DNA from: UBA4742 sp963734965
GTDB taxonomy: Bacteria; Actinomycetota; Acidimicrobiia; Acidimicrobiales; Acidimicrobilacustridaceae
Assembly: GCA_963734965.1 (NCBI GenBank)
Contig: CAVTJK010000002.1
Coordinates: 1-64,000, forward strand
Length of the DNA stretch: 64,000 nucleotides
Reading direction: 5' to 3'
The notes beneath the pieces are model-generated. The model was not told where the DNA came from. It worked only from the letters and a program-made list of their open reading frames with translations, and made no database searches. Each line of letters begins with the position of its first letter. Within the stretch, counting starts at the first letter, position 1. This document shows positions 1 to 9,557 of the stretch, in pieces. The position numbers and the translations under genes were made by a program.

Positions 1-1
1 A

Positions 2-3000
2 CTAGCCTGGAAGCGAAGTGCCGTCGGGAGCCCTGCGGTAGTCGGCAATCTGGACTCCGCCCTGGGGAGCGGGGAGCGCGGCCCAGGTCGCCGCGAGGTC
101 TGACTTGAGGTGTGCCGCCTCTGCCGCCGGAATGCGCGGGTCGTTAATCAGAGTCGCCGATGACTTGGCTAGCTGCTGCGCCTCAAGGCTTGCCTGGGTG
201 CCGGATTCGCACCTCGAATGGCAGGTCGTTGACCGGGTCGTGCCACATTGTGGCGACGCAGCGATTCTGGGTGCTGTTCCAGTCGTTGCGCCGGGCGAGT
301 ATCTGGAATCCGTGCGCGGTCAGCGCGTCCTGCGTCAGCCAGATCCCCTCTGCGTACCGATCGGCGTCGAAGATGAAGCAGTAGGAGATCGCGGCCGGCA
401 CGCGCCGCGCCAGCCGCTCGGCGGACCGGTCCGGGTACCGCCTGAGCATGTCGGCGAACCTGGCGCGGAAGACATCCAGGTCGAGCAGCGCGGTCTTTTC
501 AGTGTCGGCGGCCAGCTTGCCGAAGCCGACATCATCGGCTATCCGTCGCAGGGTCGTGGTGATGCCGCTGCCGCCGTAGCTGCCGAACAGGCTGCGCCCC
601 TCGGCGGCGCGGAACTTGTCGTATGCCTCATCCGCGACCTGGACCTGGATCTTGATTCAGGGTCGTCGGCCCCCAGCTCCACGAGCCGTTAGCGGCCAGG
701 CTCGGCGCTGGCGGCGCTGGCGGTGCCGGTACCGATGCGGCGGCAGGTTCAGGATCCGCGCTGCCATTCAGTGACGACCCATTCAGATCAGCCGACCGGT
801 CGCCGCCGGAATCGGCGTCACTCGTGATCGCAGGACCTTCAGATGTGGCTGTCGGAATCTCGGGCCAGCCTTCGTCGTCAGTCCCAGGGAGACTCGGCCA
901 GGCTGCGGATGCCGCCGCGCTCGCTACAGCGGTGAACCTCTTCGGCGTCGGCGGCGCCAGTTCAAGGTGTCGGAGGCGCGGAGGTCATGGTTCGCGCTCA
1001 CCGTCAACGTGATACGGCGACGACGGGTGGCCCAAAGGCAGCCGCTCCAGCCGGTTGCGCAGGTCGCCGAGTGACCCTGGCTCAGGAGGCTCGACCGGTG
1101 CCTGATAGGCAATCGGTGTCGGCTCTGCCTGCGCTGGCGAAGGCTCCGCCAGTGCCGCGAGTGGCTCGTTGGACTCGACATCTGACTTTGCTTGAACCAG
1201 CGGTTCAGCTGCCACATAGGAGCCGGACTCAACTGTCGCATTCGCTGGAGCGGCAGGTTGGGCGGCGGCGTACGGTTCGGGTAGTCGTCCCAGGCTGGGA
1301 ACAGTTCCGCCGGGTGACGGGGTCGGAGTTCTGCGGCTCGATCTCGTGCGGGGTGACCGGCTCTGAGATCGGGATCGGCTCAGCTGCGCGGGGTTCGGCT
1401 GGATGCGTGATGATGGCGGGGAGGCTGGCTGACTCCGCGTAGGGGAGTTCGTCGCGCTGGGGGATTGCCTCGCGTTGGAGGAGGGTGTCCGGCCGCGAGA
1501 CCGCCTGGACCTGGAGGATCGGTCCAGGCTCGGCGAATGCCTCGGGCTCCGGGGGTGGCTGGAGGCGAGCGGAAGCCTCGGGCTGGGAGAACAGCCCGGG
1601 CTGCGGCACAACCTGAGGCTGGGCGAGTGCTCTGGGCTGGGCGGGTGCTTCCGGCTGGGCGAACAGTCCAGGCTGGGCGGGTGCTCCGGGCTGGGCGATC
1701 AGTTCGGGCTGCCGGAGAACCTGAGGCTGGGCGGAAGCCTCGGGATGAGCGGGTACTTCGGGCTGGGGAGCTTGCCGGGGGCGCGGACGTTCGTGCGGCT
1801 GAGTAAGTGCCCCGTGCCCGGTGGCTACATCGATGCGGCCGATCGGCTCGGACCGAAATGTCGCTGCGGGTCTGGGTCATCGGCCTCGACCCGATCGAGG
1901 AGTCGTCTTCGGATTCCTCACGTAGCGGAGCCAGGTCGGGTCGGCGGAGCGCCGGGACCGTCGGCTCGCCAAAGCCGACCTGGCGACGGTAGCCGTTCAC
2001 GTCGGGACTAGCTATGGCGGGCCGCTGGTCGTAGTCCTCACCGCTACCGCTCGGAGCCTGCGATAGATGATCGCTCTGGGCGTGCGCAAGGCCGCGATGG
2101 CCGTCGGCGCGCTCCGAGGCATCATCAGGGTGGCCGAGCAGGTCGGCGGACTCCTGCGCGACTCGTAAGGTGCTGAGGTGCGGGTGCTATCACATCGGCC
2201 TGGCCAGAGGGATAGCGCGGCGCCATTGAGTGCCGACCTCGGCTGGCTCCTCTTCCAGGAGCAGGATCAGCCGCACTACCGGCGGGGGCCGCGGCTCCAG
2301 CGGGACGCTGGCTCGGGCTGGCTCGGGGCTGGCTGGCTCGGCGCTGGCTGGCTCGGCTCTCAGGCGATCAGCTCTGAAGGGATCAGCTCTGGGAGGCTCG
2401 CCGCTCGGGAGATCGGACGGTGAGCGGCGGCGGCGTGAGCACCCCGGCCGCCGCTCGGCAGGCCGCCCCTAGTCCCGCTCTGCGCTTCCCAGCCATCCCC
2501 TCTCAAGCCCTGCGCACTCCAGCTCTGCTCATCCCGGCTACGCTCGTTCCAGCTCGGCATCCCGTCCGCTATCGCGCCAGCCGTCCTCAGGCAGGCGACC
2601 CTCGGTTACGTGGTCGCCGTTCTGGCGGTTGCCGATGAGGAACTCGTCACGCCAGTCGTCACTGCCCCTCCGGTCGTCGCTGCCGCTCCAGTGACGGCCG
2701 CCATTACGCTCCGCGCGGTCATCTGTAATCCCATCGGGCGCCGCCTCCACCCCCGAATAGCCGTTGCCAGCAGGGCCATTGCCAAAGCCGTCATACTCAT
2801 GATGGCCGTCACGGTCGGTGCCAGCGCCAGTCCAGTGACTACCGAGCTCACCATTCGCTGGCCCGCCATTCACAGCATCGCCGTTCACCGAGCCATTGTT
2901 CACCGAGCCATTGTTCACCGGGCCACTCATCACCTGTGCCCGGTCCTGGCGGGGTGACATGCGGTCATGCCTGGGCTGTGGCTGCCTTCGGTCGATCAGG

Positions 3001-3083
3001 CTAGACAGGTCGAGGGTGCTGTCGCGGGGGTCAAGCTGGTCGAGCTGCTCCAGCTCATCCCACCGCTCGTGCTGCCCCGACAT
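2..3083 (-). CDS. Multidomain protein with QP-rich repeat linker and C-terminal RelA/SpoT-like domain (frameshifted)
   Basis: Reconstructed from several reading frames. The likely start at 3083 follows a purine-rich ribosome site (GGGGAGAAGGGG). The N-terminus is polar with repeated VNNGS-type units. The middle (about 1.4-1.85 kb) is a proline, glutamine and alanine-rich linker. The C-terminus (about 660 down to 2) reads DEAYDKFRAAEGRSLFG, then ISYCFIFDADRYAEG, RRNDWNSTQNRC, FEVR and, after one shift near 183, TQASLEAQQLAKS, ending at a TAG at 2-4. That pattern (FDxxRYxEG, FEVxFxTQASLEA) resembles actinobacterial proteins annotated as ATP nucleotide 3'-pyrophosphokinase, a RelA/SpoT-related fold. 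The architecture recalls contact-dependent or polymorphic toxins, but no secretion domain or immunity gene was recognised. It could be two genes, and it may be a pseudogene. Confidence 0.45.
1560..1790 (-). repeat. Degenerate short tandem repeat coding a QP/AQP linker
   Basis: On the minus strand the sequence encodes successive units such as AQPGAPAQPGLFAQPEAPAQ, with Gln-Pro recurring every five to seven codons. It lies inside the multidomain gene and forms a flexible linker between the N-terminal region and the RelA-like C-terminal domain. Short repeats like this are prone to slippage, which may add to the frameshifts in this gene. Confidence 0.65.
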
Positions 3084-3205
3084 AGCCCCTTCTCCCCGCC
3101 TAGAAGCCTAAGTCATCATCGTAGTCTTCGATGTGACCAGGACAGGCTGGATCGACAGCAGCCCAAGATCAGAAACCAGCCTCTACCTGGCGACAGCCCT
3201 GACTC

Positions 3206-3317
3206 CGGCGGCCAAGCCGGGACAATCTGCCCCATGGCCTTCTCCGAACTAGCAACTAGTGCTGCCGTCGGGGAACTCAAGTTGCGCGCGCCCGGCCCCA
3301 CGCCAGTTCGAAGATCC
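3206..3317 (-). pseudogene. Remnant of a second fumarylacetoacetase 3' end
   Basis: On the minus strand, fragments read IFELAW, then LEFPDGSTS after a shift, then GQIVPAWPPESGL. They follow the same order as the C-terminus of the fumarylacetoacetase gene at 6461-7704 (LIELAW, LELPNGATRSW, GQIVPAWQPEPGL), with the intervening stretch deleted and an in-frame stop. The divergence is too large for a recent duplication, so this looks like an old paralogue or transferred copy that decayed. No function is expected. Confidence 0.5.
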
Positions 3318-3417
3318 GTTCGGTGTCCCGCCCGGGACTCGGTCGGCCGCTGTCCGCCACTGCCTCGCGCCGCTGTGACGTTGGGGCTGCACAAGCGCAA
3401 TGCCAGGAAGCTAAGAG
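3318..3417 (+). repeat. Dispersed intergenic repeat, copy A
   Basis: Two blocks are shared with other places in this window. The block around CCCGGGACTC and TCGGCCGCTG, followed by GCCTCGCGCCGCTGTGACG, matches the reverse complement of 6064-6166. The block GGCTGCACAAGCGCAATGCC with AGGAAGCTAAGAG (3385-3417) matches 5382-5417. No coding function is evident. The rest of the gap between 3084 and 3656 shows no gene apart from the fahA remnant. Confidence 0.5.
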
Positions 3418-3656
3418 GGCTGCTTGGGGTCGTCTGGCCAGGCAGGTGGTGGCGTGCGGGTGCGGCTGAGGTGCTTGTAGCGCTCGGGTGGAGGGTTCTT
3501 TCGTGGTGGAAGGATTTTTCGGACCCTGGCGCGAGAAGGCTCCATCTGCGAGGACGCTCCCGCCCTGGCAGCCTGGTAAGTCTCCGCGATCGGACCGGGT
3601 AGTGATGCCCCGAGCACAAATTCTTATGTGCAATCAAGCTTGTCGTCAAATAGAAT

Positions 3657-3972
3657 TTAGTGCATCTCGTTGCCGCTCCTGGACTCTGCGATTGCTTCGG
3701 TCAATACAGAGTACTGAGGGTCTGTCAACATTCCGCGATCGTATGCACCTACCACATCATCATAAGACCCAGGGATATACGGATCTGGATCTCCTGCTCC
3801 GCTGCGGCTAGATCTGCATATGAGGTTTTCGGGTGTGGTCGCTCGAATGTGGCCAAGAATACTGCCGAAATCTTTCGGCGACTTCGTCGAGAGTGATTTC
3901 GCCTGCGTGAAGTGCCGCAATCAAGTCGGTGACTTCGTTGCCTACCTGGGTTGCTCCGTTCGATGCAGTCAT
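3657..3972 (-). CDS. Small protein downstream of the zeta-like toxin (frameshifted)
   Basis: The start ATG at 3972 lies 8 nt after the stop of the zeta-like gene, so the two form an operon. The N-terminus reads EVTDLIAALHAGEITLDEVA, an acidic helix, and after two frameshifts the C-terminus reads YDDVVGAYDRGMLTDPQYSV, ending NEMH at 3657. At about 100 residues with acidic character it could be the antitoxin or an accessory partner of the kinase, but it does not resemble classical epsilon antitoxins that I can recognise. Its base composition is clearly lower in GC than neighbouring housekeeping genes, suggesting acquisition by transfer. Confidence 0.5.
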
Positions 3973-3980
3973 CGTTGACC

Positions 3981-5252
3981 CTAGGCCACGTTGTGCTTTC
4001 GCTCGATGAGTTTCGGGGAGTGGCCGTCGGCCGAGTTATCGTAAATAATCCAGTCGTCCAGCTCGTTCTTTAGCTTTTCAAATACCTGTCGGTTCTTGGT
4101 TCCGAATCGAGTATCATGTTGCCGTTCTATTACCTCTTTGGGGATGCACCTTCCACCGAGCTCCTTCCCCCGCGAGATAGAGATCGTGGGCACGACGATG
4201 ACGACCTTCCGATCTGGCGATACTTGCGTCTATAGGTATATCGACAAAGACGCCTTTGATATTCTGGTACCCGGCGTTACGCGGCTCACTAATCCTGTCG
4301 GCCGACCTGTCTGACGACATCGTTATGTCCCAGATTATGTTCTTGCCGTCCGCCATGGCTCGCATTGCGAGTCGTCGGGCGAGATGCGACGACTCCTCAT
4401 GCGCTAATGAGGTCGCCTCCATTGGAGACAGTCCTGGCGCGCTATCTATCATATCTAGTTTCGCTAGTTTCTCCTTAAACTTGTCCGGATTGATTGTCAG
4501 GTATTGGGACAGGTCAATCCCGGCGTGCTGTTCAAGTATCGTTGTATTGCCTGCGCCGCTGAGCCCGCCGGCGATGGACCGACTGCCATTCGCACGGGAT
4601 GGAATCAGCTTTGTCGTATTCTTCTGCAATGATTGCTCCGTGTATCTTGTTTCTTGTTCCGCGCTCCATATTTCATTACTGGAATCAATCGTATGTAGCT
4701 CTGCGGTGGTTAGGCACGCCCCTAATGCGGCTTCAAGCTTTTGGCTCACCTCTCTTGTGTGCTCTTTATATTCTATGTCCGTTAGCGGGGGTCGGGGGTG
4801 TTCTAGTTCGGACAGGCGCGGGGCGGGATCGCGCGGGGTGCCGTCTTCGTGCCATGGGGAGGAAGGGTGCCCGGGCTCAAGCTCGTTGAGCCGGGCCGTA
4901 GCTCGTCTCGGGAGCTCGGCGGGCTTTCCATCTTTTCCAGGCGCTCTACCCAGCGTTGCCGGGCGGCGTCAGCGGCTGATGCTGGTGGTTGCGGTAAACC
5001 TGTTCGGTCTGCCGCGGGAGTACTTGCCTGTGGGTGGCGATCCGGAGCTCGGCGGGCGGTGCTATCTGGTACTGGCGCACGGCTTGCCGGAGATTCGGTC
5101 TGCTGATCGGCGGGCCGTTGTCTCTCGACTGGACCTGAATCACTGGCGCGTGGTCGGTGCAAGGCCTCGCGTGGCGGAGTTGCCGGGGGGTTAGCGGCGG
5201 GTTGATCAGCCTGGCCGCCGTTTGCGTCTGCTGGCCGTGTGCGGTCGCGCAT
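3981..5252 (-). CDS. Zeta-toxin-like P-loop kinase with disordered N-terminal extension (frameshifted)
   Basis: Zeta toxins phosphorylate UDP-N-acetylglucosamine-type sugars and block cell-wall synthesis. The core contains SIAGGLSGAGNTTIL (a Walker A loop), YLTINPDKFKEKL (the zeta-type substrate loop with Asp), a helix HEESSHLARRLAMRAMADGK, then NIIWDITMS and the C-terminal PTISISRGKELGGRCIP and IIYDNSADGHSPKLIERK. The Walker A lysine is Asn (AAT), which would abolish ATP binding unless it is a base error. Upstream, a proline and arginine-rich segment of about 150 residues joins the core after one shift near 4880. Another shift lies near 4190. A small partner gene follows 8 nt downstream. The core has lower GC than its surroundings. 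Confidence 0.6.
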
Positions 5253-5381
5253 CGGCCCTCGGCTGGTCCATGGCGATTATCCAAGCAGCAGCCGTATCGC
5301 TTAGTCCAATTCTGATCTGGTTTGTTCGCGAACTTCGGGCCGTGCTGTGTTCGGGCGAACATCGGACTCACAGATGTGCTA

Positions 5382-5417
5382 TTTGGCGCTGCAAAGGCAA
5401 TGCCAGAAGGTTAAGAG
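5382..5417 (+). repeat. Dispersed intergenic repeat, copy B (short)
   Basis: The stretch TTTGGCGCTGCAAAGGCAAT, then GCCAGAAGGTTAAGAG, matches 3380-3417 at roughly 32 of 38 positions. It lies upstream of the zeta-like gene, and copy A lies upstream of the RelA-like gene, both in the same orientation relative to the gene. It could therefore be a shared upstream element or the remains of a mobile repeat. Confidence 0.5.
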
Positions 5418-5534
5418 ATGCTAAGGAGTTGTCGCAGCCCAATGCCGTGGGCTTTGGCTGTTTAGGGTCCGATGCCGGTTTCCGCGGCTTGGTGACTGCG
5501 GGTAGCTTCCCATCGCTGTGATCGTGGAGTGTTT

Positions 5535-5735
5535 TCAGTGCTCTAGCAGGAGTGCTTCAGCATAAAGGAGGGCTTTAGTCGTATAGCGCATAAAACGCTC
5601 CAGTACGCAAAAAGCCTCCTCCTCAGGAACACCAGGAACACCATAAGAATCAAAAGCACCAGGAGCACCAGGGCCCGGCATGGCCAGCCCGGCGGGCAAC
5701 AGCAACAGCGGCCTAGTGTTGCTGCGGATTGACAC
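5535..5735 (-). CDS. Small hypothetical protein, 66 residues
   Basis: Starts with GTG at 5735. The middle carries short glycine-proline triplets (GPGAPGAF, YGVPGVPEEE) like a miniature collagen-type segment, followed by a hydrophobic, helical C-terminus (CVLERFMRYTTKALLYAEAL). The 3' half is less GC-rich than the surroundings. No family was recognised, and it may not be expressed. Confidence 0.3.
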   Translation of the reverse strand: MSIRSNTRPLLLLPAGLAMPGPGAPGAFDSYGVPGVPEEEAFCVLERFMRYTTKALLYAEALLLEH

Positions 5736-6032
5736 CGTGCCCCCGACGACCAGCGCCTTATGCTCAGCTCCGCGCCGCGATCGAGATTCTTGGACTGCCG
5801 GTGCGCGCCGAGCGGAGTGAATCGTATGTGGACTAGCCGGTGCGGTGGGCGACCTGCCCGAGGCGTGGGCTGCCGGAAGTCCGGGTCGGGTTCGGCGAGT
5901 CCCGTGTGTCGGTCAGTCGCGCCTGCCGCATCCTTAACGCCCGGACATCACCGCGCTCGGGGAGGCGAGTCACACGCGCCCCTCCAGTTCAGCTTTCGCT
6001 GGGAGGCACCGGCAAAGCGGGTGCGGCGGCGG

Positions 6033-6084
6033 GCACCGCTGTGCCGTTGGTGCTGGAAAAACGACACCAACGGCACAGCGGTGC
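6033..6084. repeat. Perfect 20-bp inverted repeat with 12-nt loop
   Basis: The arms 6033-6052 (GCACCGCTGTGCCGTTGGTG) and 6065-6084 are exact reverse complements around the loop CTGGAAAAACGA. Such a stem is far stronger than a typical terminator and lacks a T-tract on either side. It sits in a gene-poor interval (5.74-6.46 kb) where I see no credible gene. Each arm also resembles part of repeat copy A. Confidence 0.8.
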
Positions 6085-6166
6085 GAGGCCGGCAGGCGGC
6101 GGCCGGCAGCGGCTCGCGGCGGGCGGGAACGGTTGGCAGCGGCCGATTGAGTCCCGGGCCGACCCG
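6064..6166 (-). repeat. Dispersed intergenic repeat, copy C
   Basis: The reverse complement contains CCCGGGACTC, TCGGCCGCTG and, about 60 nt further on, GCCTCGCACCGCTGTGCCG, in the same order as copy A at 3327-3383. Copy C has about 50 nt more between the blocks. Its last block overlaps one arm of the perfect hairpin, so hairpin formation may have come from an inverted insertion of the same element. Confidence 0.45.
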
Positions 6167-6374
6167 CGAACGGACAATCAGGCATGAATCCGGCGCAACA
6201 TCCGCACGACCTCCGGCCTGTGGCATGCCAGACGAGACTTCTGCCGGACCGCGTAGCGACCCTGAAACTTCGACCGATTAGTCCCTTATATGAAGCCGCG
6301 CATGGCGGAATGAGTGAGGGGCGGGCCAGGGGCCATGATCCCGGACAGATCCCAAGGACCGCTCGTCGACACAC

Positions 6375-6464
6375 GGCAGCTCTTGGGCCTACGGCTGCTC
6401 TTGGGCCTACAGCCGCTCTAGGCACTACAGCAGCTCTAGGCACTACGGCAGCTCTAGGCACTAC
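6375..6464. repeat. 18-bp tandem repeat, five units
   Basis: Five consecutive units of the type GGCAGCTCTAGGCACTAC (variants with TTGGGCCTAC in the first two) run from 6375 to 6464, followed by a decayed sixth. The last unit provides the TAG stop of the fumarylacetoacetase gene. On the minus strand one frame would encode RAAVVP hexapeptides, but it has no gene context. Head-to-tail units with no spacers exclude a CRISPR array. Confidence 0.8.
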
Positions 6465-7704
6465 GGCAGCCCGGGCTCGGGCTGCCAAGCCGGGACGATC
6501 TGGCCATGGACATCGCCGAACCCGATCCGCAGGCCGTCAGGGCCGACTGCGGTCGCGGTGATCACCACCTCGTCCCCATCCTCGAGCCAGCTCCTGGTCG
6601 CACCGTTAGGAAGCTCGAGCGGCTTGCGCCCGGCCCACGCGAGCTCAATGAGTGACCCGAACTGATCTGGCGAAGGCCCGCTGACCGTTCCAGAAGCGAA
6701 CAGGTCCCCGGTGCGGAGCGAGGCTCCGTTCACCGTCAGGTGCGCCAGCATCTGCGCCGGACTCCAGAACATCGTCGAATAGGGCGGCCGGCTACCACCT
6801 GACCGTTAAGCCGCACTTCAAGGTCGATGTCGAAGCCCCAGTCACCGGAGTCGGCGAGGTACTCCATCAGCGCCGTATCCAGGCTCGGCGGTCTGACCCG
6901 CGCGGACTCAAGCGCTGCCAGCGGCACTATCCACGGGGATATCGTTGTGCCAAATGATTTTCCGAGGAATGGCCCGAGCGGCGCCGATTCCCAGCCCTGA
7001 ATGTCACGCGCCGACCAGTCGTTCACCAGGCACACGCCGAACACGTGCTCAGCGAAGCGGCGCGCCGGCACCCGCTCGCCGGTCACGCTCTCGACCCCGA
7101 CGACAAAGCCGACCTCGGCCTCGAAGTCCAGTCGGCGGCACGCGCCGAAGAGCGGCCCTGGGCGCCTCGCGCAGGCTTGTGCTGGCCGCACGGGCGCCTG
7201 ATCGGCGTGCCTGACACTGCGACGGTGCCTTGCCGGCCGTGGTAGCCGACGGGGAGATGGCGCCAGTTCGGCTGTAGGGCCTCGCCGTCCGGCCGGAAGA
7301 TGCGGCCGACGTTGGTGGCATGCTGCTCGGACGCGTAGAAGTCCACGTAATCGGCCACGGTGAACGGCAGGTGCATGAGCACGCTGTCCGCTGGCACGAG
7401 GAGGTCCTCGAGTGCGTCGCGGAAATGTTCCGGCCGAGCCAGGTCACCAGATCGGCTCGGACCTGCGCCCAGGCGCCGTCGCCGGCGGCGAGGAACCGGT
7501 CGAGGTTGCCCGCGCTGAAGTCGGCGGCCCGGCCAGCTGCCAGGCGCTCGATGGCCGTAGTGAGGTCAAGCACTTGGTCGCCGACGGCAACCCCGACCCG
7601 GCGCAGCGCCGGATGATGCTTGTCCTCACCGGCAGCAAGGGCTGCAGCCCGAACGGGTGCCCGTCCGGTATCCCGACCCACGGCCGCGCGGTCGGCAACG
7701 CCAT
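6461..7704 (-). CDS. fahA: Fumarylacetoacetase (frameshifted)
   Basis: Hydrolyses 4-fumarylacetoacetate to fumarate and acetoacetate, the last step of tyrosine/homogentisate degradation. The start ATG at 7704 follows GAGGAG by 7 nt and gives MALPTARPWVGIPDGHPFGL. The N-terminal domain reads VGDQVLDLTTAIERLA. The catalytic domain shows FTVADYVDFYASEQHATNVG, the Asp and Glu metal and substrate region LDFEAEVGFVVG, LVNDWSARDIQGWE, FLGKSFGTTISPW and SGPSPDQFGSLIELAW, as in known FahA proteins. At least four single-base shifts (near 7640, 7400, 7150 and 6780) interrupt it. The length of about 410 residues is normal, so errors rather than decay are likely. The unnamed gene at 7748-8631 is a common fahA neighbour in actinobacteria. 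Confidence 0.85.
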
Positions 7705-7747
7705 TGGCGCACTCCTCATCGCCTCGCCCGGCTCGCTACCGGGGTCA

Positions 7748-8631
7748 CTGCATCTTGGCAGAGTCGGGCTTGGTCAGCAGGCCCAGGGCCACGAGATCGC
7801 CGACGGGATCGCCAACGTGCAGGTGCCGAACGAATTGAACAGGCCTCGAACGTCGTCTGCAGCGTGCTCATCGAGCAGGCTGACTCGCGCCGCCACCGCC
7901 TGGGGATCTCGCTCGGAGAGCAGGCTGGTCAATTCGGCGGCCGGTGCCCCCTGGGCCGCTGCCCAGGTCGCGAGCAGGACATTCAGAAAGCCATGGTGTT
8001 CGAATCCGGTGTCGGTCGCCGTGTGCCGCACGGCATGATGCAGCCCGGCCGTGCACTTGAACTGCACCCGGCTGTCCGCGATCCCCGCCAGGCAGCCCGC
8101 CAGCGTGCCCTCGCCGGGGAACGCCTCCGCGCTCACACCCCCAGTCCTGAGCTTGACGCGGTAGCCGCGATCGCCAGCGATGGCCAGCAGCGGGCCAGCC
8201 GTGGCCGGGTCGGCGACGGCTCGCACGGGGTACTCGATGTAAGCGGTAGCGGCGGCGAGCGGCGCATCGTCGAGCGCCTTGGCGACCTCGGTGACCGCCG
8301 CGCGCGGCTCCGTATCCTTGCTGGCCGGCACCTCGACCGCGCGCAGCCGCAGCCGAGGATCGGCGGCGACCGCGTCGAGTGCCTGGCTCACGCTGCCCGC
8401 GCCCGCGGTGACGACGAGCACCAGCTCGGCCGAAGGTGTGCCGGTCGCCGTCAGCACCGTTCTCAGCTCGGCGAGCTTGGTTTCTGGGCAGACCAGCGGC
8501 CCGCACAGCGCGCGGTACCAGGCAGCCTGATGCCGTGAGTGCCCGGCTACTGCCGCTTTCATGCTGAGGCTCGCTGGCGGAAAGAGAGACGCGTCGTCGA
8601 GCATGCCGCCCAGCAGTAGTTCGGTCTTCAC
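7748..8631 (-). CDS. Hypothetical protein associated with fahA
   Basis: Begins MKTELLLGGMLDDASLFPPA and runs about 290 residues. It is alanine-rich with beta-alpha patterning (ELVLVVTAGAG, RLRAVEVPAS, AATAYIEYPV) and a late motif HHGFLNVLLA. One shift near 7815 turns the apparent end into the more plausible LFNSFGTCT, VGDPVGDLVALGLLTKPD, stop at 7748. Proteins of this kind sit beside fahA in other actinobacteria, which suggests a role in homogentisate catabolism or its control, but I know of no assigned activity. Confidence 0.7.
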
Positions 8632-8655
8632 CAGGCCAAGCTGGTACCAGGGCGG

Positions 8656-9477
8656 CTAGCTTGCCGAGGTCTGGGCCTTGGCTTCGGCTTTGGCTGCCTC
8701 GTCAGCTTCCTCTTCGGCCTGCTCATCGTTGTCTTGCCCGGCTTCCCGCGAGATCTCATCGAACAGCGAGTCGCTGCGTAGCGAGGCCTCGTACGCCCTG
8801 GCTCCGCCGCGAGCGCCAAAGAGCCGCTTGGTGAGCACCAGGTAGGCGACCAGCGCCAGGTTGATTATGAACAGCACGACCTTGGCCCACGTCACCGTGA
8901 GCGTGAGGTCGTAGATCTCATACGGCAGGCCGAGCGAGGTGAACGACCATCGCGAAGTACTCGCCCCAGCGCTTGGACAGCCACAGGCCAACGCCCTCGA
9001 GCAACTCGACGACGGCGAAGAGCGCGACCCCGGCCGCGATCAAGATCAGCGTGCCCTGGCTGAAATGCAGCGCCTTGCGGAACTCGAGCAGCAGGTGCGA
9101 GTGGTTGATATTGAACCCGAAGCTCGAGCGTACTCCTGATGATGGGCAGGTCGCGGTTGAAGGCGTTCTCGATGGACTCCTTGGAATGGCCGAACTGCCA
9201 GATCGCGTACGCGGCGCCACCAAAGAGCAGGAACCGGATGAACCGCTCAATCGCGAACACGCGCAGGATCAGCTCGCTCCTGATCTCCTTGCCGCGCTTG
9301 ACGACTGGCGCCTTGGTCGCAGGGCCGGAAGCGGCGGGCTCATCAGTGACGAAGGCGCCGCACCAGGCACCGCCACAGCTCGCCGGCGGGCACCGAGGCA
9401 TGGAGCATGAGCGCTGGCTCATCAGGAGCATAGGTGATATGCCCGATACGACCGCAACGGTACAAATTCCAGTCCAT
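8656..9477 (-). CDS. DUF2127 family membrane protein (frameshifted)
   Basis: The start ATG at 9477 has TAGGCT exactly 6 nt upstream, suggesting a leaderless transcript. The N-terminus MDWNLYRCGRIGHITYAPDE with WRCLVR, then CGAFVTDEPAASGPA after a shift, gives a small Cys-rich cytoplasmic head. Membrane segments follow: ERFIRFLLFGGAAYAIWQ, GTLILIAAGVALFAVVELLE and WAKVVLFIINLALVAYLVL. The C-terminal tail is acidic and low-complexity (EQAEEEADEAAKAEAKA). This order is typical of actinobacterial DUF2127 proteins, whose function is unknown. Three or four indels interrupt the frame. Confidence 0.75.
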
Positions 9478-9557
9478 GGAAGCAGCCTACGGTAACTAGC
9501 GCCACACTGGGCTGACCTCGCTTGGGGCTGGGACCGCTGGAACCTTAGCCTGAGCGA

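Noticed and set aside
6375..6464. Regularly spaced repeats as a possible CRISPR array
   Set aside because: The 18-bp units abut without spacers and there are no cas genes.
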